DNA of 64,000 nucleotides from Chlorops oryzae (taxonomy: Eukaryota; Arthropoda; Insecta; Diptera; Chloropidae), in contig CM035806.1 of the NCBI GenBank assembly GCA_020466095.1, forward strand, positions 31,151,571-31,215,570, read 5' to 3'. Position numbers and translations under genes: made by a program. Below are positions 1 to 11,226 of the stretch, piece by piece (the stretch's first letter is position 1; each line of letters opens with the position of its first letter). A model generated the notes under the pieces. That model made no database searches. It was not told the origin of the DNA and was given only the letters and a program-made list of their open reading frames with translations.

Positions 1-60
1 GAATATATTTCTCCATTTTTCACTGCTCACAATTTGCAGAGCGAAATGCTTAAAAAAAGA

Positions 61-645
61 AGAAAAACAAGTAAGGGTGTTATAGTCAGGCGAGCCTGAC
101 AATAGAATACCCGACACAGACACATATGTTCAAATAATTTTTAATATCAAGAGATGTTTAAGGCCATAAGGGGCCGCATATACCGACTTTTGTTAAATTT
201 CTTTATGAAAACTGCCCGTTTGCCACGCCCACTTTTTCAATTTTTTTGAATTTTAATCGGAGGCTTAGATATACGCTCAAAACCTAAGTTTCATTGAAAT
301 ATTTGGAAAAAGTCAGATTTTGGGGCAGTTTTATGATTTTTGTGGCAGACCCTAGTACTGGAGGTACCCCTAAAAATGGTCCGATCGGGTCCATTCTCGA
401 ACTTGTTCTTACTCATGTCCCCGTGAGCACGCATACCAAACTTTGTCAAGATAGCTCAACTCATTCGATAAGATAACTGTATACAAACAGACGGACAGAC
501 GGACGGACATGTTTAAATCGAATCTCCTGGTGACGCTGATCATTTCTTTATATATTGTGTATGGTCTATCTCGACTGGTTCTGGGTGTTACACACAACCA
601 CACAAACGCAATATACCCTCGACACAGAGTGTGTCGGGTATAAAA
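61..645 (+). mobile_element. DINE-1/mini-me-like non-autonomous element, family A
   Basis: The copy begins near ACAAGTAAGGGTGTTATAGT, followed by a small hairpin (GTCAGGCGAGCCTGAC) and GAATACCCGACAC. It contains a GACGGACGGACA (GTCY-type) run at about 490-510 and a TA-rich stretch, and ends with a stem-loop whose 3' arm GTGTCGGGTATA is complementary to the 5' TACCCGACAC. This architecture (subterminal inverted repeat, GTCY and TA microsatellites, 3' hairpin) matches the DINE-1/mini-me group of Helitron/Helentron-related elements. Related copies lie at 15355-15882 and 19290-20040. Assignment to this group is by architecture, not by database match. Confidence 0.65.
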
Positions 646-2553
646 AAAAAACCAACAAAGAAGCGTGTATCATAACATAACACCTTAAGGAAGCTCTTCA
701 AATATTCTTCCTTCGACTCTATTTTCTTGCAGTTGGAAATTTACATACTCCTAAGCTCCTTTTTATGTGTTTGTCGGTTCATATAAAAAAAATAAATAAA
801 AACAAAATAAAAAAAAATTGAAAAATCAAAGGAAATCAATTCTATGCCATCGCTGCACCACACTGCACTGTGGTTAAATCCAAAGATCTGTGAAACGTTG
901 ATTTGAAGCTATGAAAATTTCGATATAAATAGAAAACGAGAACCATCACAGCAAGAGCACACATGAATGAGCACACTGAGAAAACGGATCATGATAAACC
1001 GATGCAAGTACAAAGCGCAAGTGAGATAAGTAAGAATAGAGATGCATAGAAAGTCGATGGGGCGATAAAACGCTGATTGGAACGCCGTAATGCACTGTGT
1101 TCGATAATAATGGACTAAAAGCTCTGAACCTTTCAAATGCAAATTGCGAAAATAAGAAAATGAAAGCAAAGTGAAAATAAAAACTTTAAATAAAACAAAC
1201 GCAAAATGCAGTGAAATCAGGTCACAGCAGGACATTGAAATGTGCAAGAAAAAAATGCAATAAAAAAAAAAAAAAAACAAAAGAAAAAAATATTAAAAAA
1301 GTAAAAAACCTGCTCGCCGGGACAGAAAATGCGAAATAAAGCACTTCACAACAAATTAATTAAATTTGTTCTTTCTCCCTCTCCCACTCACTTTTTTTTT
1401 TTTTTTTTTTTTGATTAAAAATCTAACCGAAAGTACATTATGCACTAATGAACTAACAGCTTGAAAATTATAATGTCCCTCGCAAGCAGAAGTTCGCTCC
1501 CTAGCCACCTCGCCACCTCGTTGGTTTAACATCTTTTTAGCGAAGCGTGCGCTTAAGTAACTTTCTTGGCTTTCGACCATCGGAAAAAGGAATTCCGTAC
1601 TGGTGGCACACGAAGATACGCGACGAAAACGGGACCATTACAAATACCGTAATTGGAATTATGTGCAAAAACTTTTTACAATACTTCCAAATGAAGTGTT
1701 TGTGCCCTCGAAAAAAAAAAAAAAAAAAAAAACTGTGAACGCGTTTGGTAAATGCTAAAATTTTTTTTATAATTGCTTAAAATTTGTGTGTCATTTCAAG
1801 AAAAAAATTTACTACAAGCCGTTGCTTAAAAGAGAACGCTCATTGAATTGAAGAGTCTAAGGATTTAATAGCTTATTCCTAGCTGCTATAAGATCTGCAC
1901 GAATCAAATTTACCGTGCTTCATATGGATTTATAAAGAGATCATCACTGTGTTCACTCAGGTGTATTTCATTTCACAATTATACGAAATTATTTTTCGAT
2001 TTCTCAGGATATCTCGATGCATTTTTCTCATGGACTTTAGGTGCTTCAAAGTTCGAAAAAAATATAAAGTCAGAACTCGACATCGCATCATCCGACTTGA
2101 AAATAGTTTCCAAATCAATAGCATCCAAGACGTCTTCTTATATAGTTTTAGAATCGGTGAAGAAAATCGGGTTCCTTTAAACCTTTAAGAGCACATATTT
2201 TCTAGAGAAAGTTGATGAAATTTCTTCTTTCATCGGAATCTAAAAAATAAAACGATCATAAACAGATAATTTTCGATTTGCATTTTTTTTTTTTTGTAGG
2301 CTGGCTCTTTACGAAATAAAATGAGATATTATTTTTCAAAATCTTTGGGTAAATGGCAAAGCTATACTTTTTTTAGTGAAGCCAATGCAAGCTACAAAAA
2401 GCCTGAAAACAAAAATATGTTGCATACTTTAAAGCTTCAATTTGAATCGGCGAACGAAGTATGTGGAATGTGTTTAAGGCAACGTTGCTCATACGTCATG
2501 TATAACACGTAGTAAAATTTCTCTCAGGGAACTAATTTAAAATTAAATAGTTA

Positions 2554-2671
2554 CAGTCAAACTCGAATATGGCTCGAATCACAGTTATTGAAAGCATTCA
2601 TTCGCCTTATGAAGGTCTTTTGAGTGAAAGAATCGTATCAATTTGAATTTCGTGTTATGGAAGTTTGACTG
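2554..2671. mobile_element. Small TIR element (MITE), mariner-like ends
   Basis: The sequence starts CAGTCAAACT and ends AGTTTGACTG, a 10-bp perfect terminal inverted repeat with weaker complementarity further in. There is no coding capacity. CAGT-type ends are common in Tc1/mariner-derived MITEs. A TA target duplication is not clear here. Confidence 0.5.
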
Positions 2672-5174
2672 TTGTATAAAAATCTTCTCTCTACTCTCTA
2701 TTCGATAGACGTCTCCACGTCTCTACTCCAGTAGCCGGCCATTGACCATTACTTTCTCGATTCGACCGCGCTATTTAACCAAAAAATAAATAAATAAAGC
2801 GCTGATATAAACATATGTATGTATGTATGTATATATGTCAGATCCAATTGAAAGAAAGAATGTTAACATTTTCGGCATCTCGGTAATCTCGGCATCCAGT
2901 AGTTATTAAAAAATTCATTCGCCATGAAATTCAATATTTTCTTTTCATTATACATAGAAATTTCTCCGGTTCGCTTTTATATTTATTTAACCTCTTAGCC
3001 GTAGCAGAACAAGCCAGCCAGTCAGCAATAATTTCCCATAATTTCCCATAATTTCGACCTAACATTTTATGAGTCGCAATGAGGGGCAATGAAAACGAAC
3101 AGCGCAATTCTCGTATCACAGCAGAATTAATTGAATTCGTGGGTAGAAGAATAGACGTGGAATTTGGTATTCAATGGAAAAACAATGGAGGCGGGGGTAA
3201 ATAGACTCATGACTTCGCTTCAGAGAGCATTAAGAGCAAGACCGATAGGAAACATCGCATTAGGAATTAATTAAGAAGGAATTTTCTCGGTATGTGACAT
3301 CCCGACATTAGTCGCACGCAATCGGTTGATTAAATGTTTTATGAACTAATTTGCGTTATTCGAAATATCGAGAATAGCATTTGGCAGGATATTTAAATCG
3401 AAATATGTACCTACTTGCATCCCGAATTCGATAAACTTCTCTAACGAGCTACCGAACGACCGAGCGACCGACCGCCCGAAATGAACTCCCATTTTGGGCG
3501 GAAATTCCTTCTGCGCTCGCTATAAAAGCAATTTCGTTTATTGTCCTCGAAATTTCTTTCGGCTCTTTCTCTGCTCAGCAAATATGATCAATAATGAATT
3601 TTCATTGCAAACTGGCAACGATATTAAGCTGGCTTCGACCTCGCAAAGGCATTGTCAGCATAAATTCAATATGAATTCGTGCTCCTCGAATCTGCTCGGT
3701 CGCTCGGTGGTTCGCGCGGGTCGCTCTCTGCTCGTGGGGAATTGTTGCTGTGTGTAAATTTTATATGAAAATTTGCATCGAATAGGAAAACGCCTCTTTG
3801 TGGATCACACTGGCGGATTAATGCCTAAGAATATACATATTAATGGAATGCATTAGAGTGGCGTTCTAGAGTGCCTTCGAAAGGTTTATTTTTTATTTAT
3901 TCTTTTTTTTTTTTGTTTTTTTTTTTACCAATTTTCAAATCAGACTAATGCTTTCTCTGGTATTTGCAGTGAAGCTTCTATCTATCGTTCGCCGAATTGA
4001 ATTTTTAGTTTATATTTTTCGAAATTTTTACCATTTAAATACGGGCAAATTCAGACGCTGTGAGGACACTGCTCTCGTACACTTTAACTTAAGTACACCC
4101 GGATCTCTTTTTACACGGTCTTTTTTACACGATTTTGAAATAACGCGGTTCACCAAAGAAGAAAAAAGAACTTTTTTTACATGAATTTTTTATTTTAGCA
4201 CGAAAACCTTCAAAACATGTCATGCCAGTGTCGTAGAGAAACTTATCTATATGTCAACTCTACTTCATGGCTTGTCCACATAACGGGAAAATTCGTTCAG
4301 TTTTGAACTGTGCATATAGGGTAAGGTCATATTAAGTGGACTGTCACTTAGAATGGACCACTTAAATGTTTAATATGTTTTTTTGAAATTTTCCTGTGAT
4401 GGTCCGCTCGAGGTTGCAATTTTTTTCTCCCAAAAATTCGACCCTTTTTTCAAAATCAAATATTTTTTTTTTTATTTACAAAGTTTTGAAGATCAGCTAC
4501 CATGTTAAGTTGCCTAGTAATATTGACTAACGAGTGCTATATAAAAACCACGGTTAACCTTGTTCACCAAATTTTTATTTAAGCTTTTGCTTAGGGGGTC
4601 CACAATAGGTGACATTACCATACATATAACATAGAACGATGATTCGAAAGCCCAAATATAGAACATTTTTCAGAAAAGAATAAAAATATAAAATTACTTT
4701 GCAGGCGCTTTTGCCAAAACCAATACATACTCCTATGGAAAGATATTTTTTCATGACGATTTTTTGATGTTCCTGAAATCAGAATATCTGGATAAAAATG
4801 TCCGAAAATGCGGTTTTGTGTCAAAAATAACTCTGCTCATTTTCATTGCGCTCAGCCAGGTGGAAAATCATTGAAAATCAGAAAATAAAAAAAAATTTTG
4901 CATACTTCTCGGGTGTGTTTGTGATTGATAATCACCAATATGATTCTTCCGTTTTGTCATATCACGTGCACTTGTGTACAAAATAGCAAACGAGATAGAA
5001 AAATTTCCTGATTCAATAGAAAAATTTAACCACAATCCAAAATGGTCTCCAAAAAGGTCCTTTTGTTGGTTTTACACTTTTGTTAGTCTCATTATATTTG
5101 TCGAGACATAAAGATAAAAAGCAATAAAAAAAAATAAAAAATTCTTACTTATTTTGCTTTATATATGTATATTA

Positions 5175-6210
5175 GACATGACGTTAAAAACGCGAAAACA
5201 GTGAATAATGCGTTTCAAAAAATATTTGTTTTGAATTATTTTTATGAATAGAAACCACTAACTGATTTTAATGGTTATAGTCTCAAAAAATTCGTCATAG
5301 ATTGGGGTTTGCGGCATTTGAGTCGAAAATTTAATTTTTTTTATGCTAGGATTATTATTTGGCCAGTTAGGAGAAGGAACCCAAAGTGCAGTTTTAAAAA
5401 AAGGTAATAATTATAACATATTATTAAAACATAACAAAAACTAATCCAATATTCTTCATATTAGGCTCGTTTAAAAGGTAATTTTGTAAATTTTTCTAAT
5501 ATGCATACCGAACATGCTCGTTCTTGTTCCTACGGCATCTATATCATAGATTGAAGTTCGTGAGGTATTTTTCTTTAATTTAAGCCTAATCTTGTATGGA
5601 GACCCCCCTAAGGAGGGGAGATAGAGGGTAGGTATGTTCGAAGAAAATGTTAAGGGTAAAAAAATAATGGGGGTCGGTCATACATATCATCTCTCTAGGA
5701 GGGGTTTGACTGTAGTGACGGCCATTTTTAATGAAAATTTGATAAAATGAAGGTAATTTTGTATGGTGGCCCCCCTAAGGAGGGGAGATAGGGGGTAAGT
5801 ATATTTGGGTGAAATGTGTAAAATAAAATAATAGTTGAGACTAGTCATACATTTTAACCCATTTATGCCATTGGTGCGTGGTTTGCACCAATTTTATAAA
5901 AAGGGTACTTTTATATGGGAGCCCCCTTAAGGAGGGGAGATAGGGGGAAAGTTTGTTGAGATAAAATGTTACGGGGGGAAAATTAATGGGGGTCGCTCTC
6001 ACATTTTACCCACTTTCTGACCTCTCTTACAGAGTTATGGCGACATTAGTAAGATTTGGCGGGGTTTTTGTGAACTTTGACCCCCGTGGGGCACGTCTAA
6101 GCGTCGTCCTACAGAAAAAAAATTTTGACCCATAAAGTTTTTCGAGGAACCCTACAAAATGAGACCACTCCACCTAAGAAATTCCAAAAAGTCGTTTTTA
6201 ACGTCATGTC
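5175..6210. mobile_element. 1,036-bp non-autonomous DNA transposon with 18-bp TIRs and TA duplication
   Basis: The left end GACATGACGTTAAAAACG (5175-5192) is exactly the reverse complement of the right end (6193-6210), and both are flanked by TA (5173-5174, 6211-6212). No transposase ORF is present. Inside are three degenerate tandem units at about 5580-6020. TA duplication suggests Tc1/mariner/pogo type, but the family is not identified. Confidence 0.8.
5580..6020 (+). repeat. Three degenerate tandem units of about 155-170 bp
   Basis: Each unit starts near a TATGG(A/T)(G/A) stretch followed by a palindromic core CCCCC(C)TAAGGAGGGGAGA and then GGGGGTA/GTC-rich sequence ending in CATACAT or CACATTTTA. 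Cores lie near 5605, 5768 and 5923. The array sits wholly inside the 1,036-bp TIR element. Confidence 0.7.
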
Positions 6211-6451
6211 TAATGTATATACCTACCCACCTACAATATTTCCGCGACATGGCAAACTTTTGCTTCCATTGTTAGGGGCATTTTTCATTTCAAAGACTTG
6301 GAACAAAACCAAGTCGAAACCTTGCATATAAGATCACTTTTATTTTTCAATTAAAAGTTCAATTGAAGGAATTAAAACGAAAAACAAAGAGAAAATCATT
6401 TAAAATTTCTTTTTCCTTTCCTCTCTTCTTCTTTTCATGTTTTGATTGCAG

Positions 6452-6685
6452 CTAAAGCCGCAACTAAAATCCAGGCCGCCTTCAGAGGACATCAAGTGAG
6501 AAGCACAATGAAGAAAAGCGAAACTAAAACCAGCAGCTCCGCCACTAACACTAACAATCAAAATCAACAATCATCATCAGCAGCAGCAGCAGGTGCCGCT
6601 AAAAATGACACCGCATCAACTGCAGCGGCAGAAGAGGATCCATCTAAAGCCGAATTAGAGGCTGAATTCGATCCAAACGACAAAG
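6452..6685 (+). CDS. igl: igloo, internal exon with one IQ motif (partial gene)
   Basis: Igloo is the fly neuromodulin/neurogranin-like protein, which binds calmodulin through IQ motifs and is mainly neuronal. This exon follows the acceptor TTGATTGCAG and is read in the frame where CT completes a codon begun in the previous exon, giving AKAATKIQAAFRGHQVR, a full IQ motif (IQxxFRGHxxR). A low-complexity Ser/Asn/Gln/Ala linker follows, then an acidic stretch ending FDPNDK. It closes at the donor AAAG|GTATGTG, leaving one nucleotide. That G joins with AA from the exon at 20240 to make Glu, so the two exons splice in phase as NDK-E-LCDAAMKIQ. The N-terminal exons are outside the window. Identity rests on resemblance to Drosophila igloo and the matching splice phase. 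Confidence 0.88.
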
Positions 6686-8597
6686 GTATGTGTGTGTGTG
6701 TGTGTATGCGTGTGGAAGGACGAGAGGAGCACCGTAGACATAGTGATTTTTTCCCATTTATGTTTTCAAAAGAAATGTAAACAGAAAAACGCGATGGGAC
6801 AGTATGAAAAAAATGCAGAGAGAGAGAGAGAGAGAGAGATAGCGTTGATAGCTATGCAAAATAAGCGAATCAGATTAAGGCAAGTGGATTTAAGGCTGCG
6901 AAGAGATCCTTCAGGAATTTTCAAGTCGAAAGAAACATTTTTAAAAAGCATTTATTTTTAGTTAAATTTTTTTCCATTTTTTTTTTATGTCTTTTAAAAT
7001 CTTTCCCACTGAAGAGGGCTTCAAAATTCACGCGTGCCTAATGAGCTGCCACAGTGGCTAAAAAAAAGCATACGTACACATACAAACATTACTACAAACA
7101 GGCATACAGACATTATACATAGCCTCCTGTTGGTATCTGGGAAAATTCATTCCGCTCCACAGTGTCTGCGTTGAAGAAAAGTAAGCCAAGTTTCCGAAAA
7201 CCTTGTCACGTCTGTTGTTCTATTGTCGTTCTAATTTTTTTTTTTTTTTTTTTTTTTTTTCATTGTTTGTTTGTTTGTTTGTTTGTGTGTTGTTTTCTGG
7301 CCTTTGAAAGCGCTCAAAGTTAGGAAGAGCACGCCACTTATGTCATTCACGTGCAGCACTTTTTAACCTTTCTTCGTGTACATGACCAAGCGAGAGACCT
7401 GAACAGCCCCCCAAAATGGCGAGAGGTGCATGCAAATTTATTACGTCAAATTATTTGCCAACTTTGCACAGATAAAAACGTTCCGTCGCGCCGAAGCCGC
7501 CGCTGAATCGCTCGGGCGCACAGTTCGCTCAAGCGGCAGTGAAGTACGTGTGATATTCATACATAGGGAGGAGTATAAGAATAACTGCGACTGTGAGGTG
7601 TGTGCTTACGACGAGGAGCGGGGAATAGGTATATTGTAGTAGACGAAAGCACAAAGCGAGGAAAATTAGAAGCAAAAAAGAGTACGGCAAACAGAGCTCT
7701 TATTAAGGCATAAACATAACCTCTTCAGAGTACATTTATATATGGGAACATACGGCACAACTATGTATGTGCATATTGTTAGCCTGCCTTCGCTCTGCAT
7801 GGCAGCCGGGAAATCTGTGTCAAACTTGAATGTGTTCAACCAGCGCCCGAAAATTGCTTAGCGAAATGAAAAATTTGAGAATGGGATTTGTGAAAAAGGG
7901 GAAATTTCATAAATGGTTATATTTTTTTTTTCTTTGGCACTTTTCCAAACTCCGAAAATAATACCACTCATAGCCACGTTAAATAGAAGAATTTCAATGA
8001 ATTTCCTTAACACTTTCTTAATTCTGCTGCTCGCGTTTCTTACCCTTCTTCTTGACTTTTGTTCTTGCTCAACTTATTCTTATTCTTATTCCTTAACGTC
8101 ATCATAAGGCATGGAGTCTTTTAAATGAATGGCAAAAGCATACGGGACGGGCTTTTCTCTAACCTATAATAGGTACCCTCAAGGATCTCATCAAGTGCAC
8201 AAAATTTTTAACGGCGAAATATTTAGGCGCTCAGGTTGACGCTGATTGTTCTCTTATATAAGCGAGTCGAGGCCATTCAGTTTCATTGGAACTTTTGAAA
8301 TCACACTCAGTGAAAGAAAAAGAAAAGAAAGAACCACAAGTGGAAATCAGACTCGCAGAAAGCAATTTTTGTGCTAGGGCATATTTATTCTTCGGGCTGC
8401 TATGATTATTTGAAATAAATGTGCCATAAAAATGGGCCCTACGCCAGTTTCAATAGAACTGTCATACCCATAGGTATATAAAAAAACTAAATAAACCCTT
8501 TGACGAAGTTTGGACTCCTTGCGGACAATTTGAAGTAGAAAGTACAACAAAGAAAAAAAGCTCATAAGTAGGACTCGGATTTTGTTGAATTTTATAA

Positions 8598-8783
8598 ATT
8601 TAAAGCATACTTTATGGGGCAAAAAATTTATCTTACCAACATTTTCCGCATCGGTTTAGCGAGGTTAAACTTCAAAACTGCTTTTCTAACTTAAAAAAAA
8701 TTCATTTTAAAGTAAAAAATCGATTCGAATCCTAACTGTAAGCGGGTTGAACAAAATTTGTACTCCATAAAGTATGCTTTAAA
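8598..8783. repeat. 19-bp perfect inverted repeat
   Basis: TTTAAAGCATACTTTATGG near 8600-8616 recurs as its exact reverse complement near 8765-8783, with roughly 150 bp between. It could be a decayed TIR element. There is no other support. Confidence 0.4.
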
Positions 8784-9520
8784 AGCGTAAAAGTCAACGA
8801 AATCCGAGCTATGCTCACATAAAGGAGCCTTGGACAGAATTGCTTCAAAACAGGGAATCTTCCTTTCTGACAGCCAGAGCCGCATGAAATATTGAAATCA
8901 ACTCTGTTTCCCTTCTCCTCGCTCTTTATAGGTAAACCTGTTGTGAAAGCCCTCACTTAAATTCATTTAAAATAAAGAAATACACATTTGTTCACATATT
9001 CATGGCGGGCATTCATTTTTCCGAGTATTGTTCGAGGGATGAAGTACAAAAAAAAAAAAAAAAAAAAAAATAGAGAGAGAAAAAGAAAAACGGAATTGTT
9101 TTTTTTTTCTTTTTGTTTTTGTGAAACCATTATAGACATCATCGGCCATCATCGGACGTCATCAACTCAACTTTGATTCTATTAAAAATACATTTTTCCC
9201 CATCGCTTTATTCGAATATTGATTGCACCCACACACTGTGCATAGGTAACAAATATAATCAATTTCATGAACTTTGTACTTGGACTTAATTAAATTGATT
9301 GCATATTTTCAAAAAAAAATTTTGCATGCATAAAGCATACCAAAAACGCTCGAACTTATACATTGTATGTAATCATTTCTTTCACTCATACAATAAACAA
9401 AGCCCCGAACTGATAGAGAGGAAACTATTTTGAAATTTCGTATAAAATATGTAAACATGAGTAGGTACCTGTAACACCCAGTCGGGAAAAAAATATATCT
9501 TGCATGATAAAAACCATCAA

Positions 9521-9680
9521 TTTTATCATCGATGACATACAAGTGACTATGTCATGCATGACTGATATATTATATGTTTTATGCACCTTAAACTTCCAGT
9601 AGAAAAAAATATATTTTGTATTATAAGTATATTGTATCAGTTTTATCATCGATGACATACAAGTGACTATGTCAAGCATG
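9521..9680 (+). repeat. Direct repeat, 40-bp core at 120-bp period
   Basis: A 40-bp block (TTTTATCATCGATGACATAC plus the following 20 bp) at 9521-9560 recurs at 9641-9680 with one mismatch (GTCAT/GTCAA). Between them, ATATCTTGCA-like and ATATTTTGTA-like sequences also repeat. This looks like a two-copy tandem duplication of about 120 bp. Confidence 0.75.
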
Positions 9681-10872
9681 TAGGGAAAAAATATCTTGCA
9701 GAATAAAAAATTAAGATTTTTTTTTGTTTTTTCAGACAACATCGATAATGTCAGGAGAGTTTTCTCGCTGGGCACATGTGCCCACATAATCGCAAACACT
9801 CGGTGTATATACGCATATACATAAATACTAAATGGACATATTGTACAAATATATGTACATGTGTATGTATATTGCTAATACTTGCTATACTCTCAACTGT
9901 TAATGCTTCGGATTAGCAAATTGCAAACTGAATTGAAGGTGACGATGGGTCCTCGTTCTGGCCCGTCATCCTCTCCCGGCCCGGTCCAGTCCATTTTGAT
10001 TCGTTTCGTCCTGTTCTATTCGGTTCTGTTCTGTTCTGTTGTGCTGTGCTGTGTTCTGTGCCATTCTATTCCGTTCTGCCATGTCCTCGCGTGGCGTGCG
10101 GCATAATGGCGTGTACAATAAAATTTGTTTAACATTTTTAAACGAGCATAAAGGAGAATGTTTGTGCATATTTATAATTTTTGTGTTTAAACGCGCATGT
10201 CTGTGTGTGTATGTGTGCGTATAGACCCTAAATTACTGCTACTGTTGCCGTATGCACTTGAGCATGAGGGGTAAAAGAGCTTGTATTCTTTTTAATAGTT
10301 CTCGACACAAAAAGCAAAAAAGGAATAAAAGCAAAAAAAAAAGAGGAAAAAAACCATAACAATTAATTTTTTTTTTGTTTTTGTTTTTGCTTCTCTATCA
10401 GAGCTTAATGTGTGTAGGATTTGCAGCTTTTAAAGCACGTTTTATGGTTTTTAAATGCCTCATAAACAATGTTGTTGCACTCATTAAGCTTAAGCTTGGA
10501 TAATTTTAAATAACATTTTATATCCCGTTCCACATTGTGCGATGAGGAAAAGAAGAAAGCAGACTTTCGAGATAGGATGTCTGGCGGAAATTGATAGATA
10601 TTAAAATGTCATAAACAAGAATTCAAATTTCTTAATTGAAAATAATTATTTTTAATTTAAAATTTTTTTTCAAACAATGATTAAATGTCCTTTAAAGGAA
10701 AACAAGAGCAACAACATAAAAAAGAACGAATTTATCCAAAAATAATCCAAAGAATCTTTTAACAGATAATTGTAATGGATCTTTTGAAGGGCAAAAGAAA
10801 ATCCTCTCATCTACGGCATAAAGATGAAGAAGATAATATAAAGAAATCCTTCCAATCGGAGCACGGATTTTT

Positions 10873-11226
10873 TTAACCCTTCAATTCCCATTGGTTGATG
10901 CTATTTCGGCTCTTATTTTTCACCAAAATTACATAGAATGATTTGTTGTTGCCAAATGAAAATGCACTTCCTCTTTTCGGATTCGCTTCTGCTGCTCCTG
11001 AAGTATGGGAATGTAGTCTTACCACCCTTCTCCAGACATTTCGATCCTGGATCATGCCATCACTGAGACCCATCCTTTGCTGATATTTTTCCATCTGACC
11101 GATCCCCGTATTTTTCGGTCTGCCTGTCCTTTGGCCGTCTGTTCGAACAGTGGTGGACATTGCTTATTTTTTTTGGGGTTCTCTGGCGGTCGCCTTTGAA
11201 CATGGCAATACCATCGTATCTGATTA
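10873..11226 (-). pseudogene. Degenerate LINE reverse-transcriptase C-terminus
   Basis: On the minus strand one frame gives IRWYCHVQRRPPENPKK, and after a frame change another gives GRPKNTGIGQMEKYQ then GLSDGMIQDRNVWRRVVR. This order (RW.GHV.R, GRPK..W...., GL....QDR..WR..V) is the usual C-terminal end of non-LTR retrotransposon polymerases. Frame breaks and the short length make it a dead fragment. The clade (RTE-like or other) cannot be decided. It lies antisense inside the igl intron. Confidence 0.6.

Larger units (their letters stand above)
1..6451. other. igl: igl intron (upstream part), non-coding
   Basis: This stretch ends at the splice acceptor TTGATTGCAG at 6451 and is read as intron of igloo, because the first recognisable igl exon enters in phase with 1 nt supplied from an exon outside the window. 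It holds a DINE/mini-me-like copy, a small MITE at 2554-2671 and a 1,036-bp TIR element at 5175-6210. The remaining AT-rich sequence has homopolymer runs and no ORF with protein-like composition. Exons of other igl isoforms cannot be excluded. Confidence 0.7.

Noticed and set aside
8374..8622. 82-residue minus ORF
   Set aside because: Hydrophobic AT-rich composition typical of random ORFs in this region, and it overlaps an inverted repeat.
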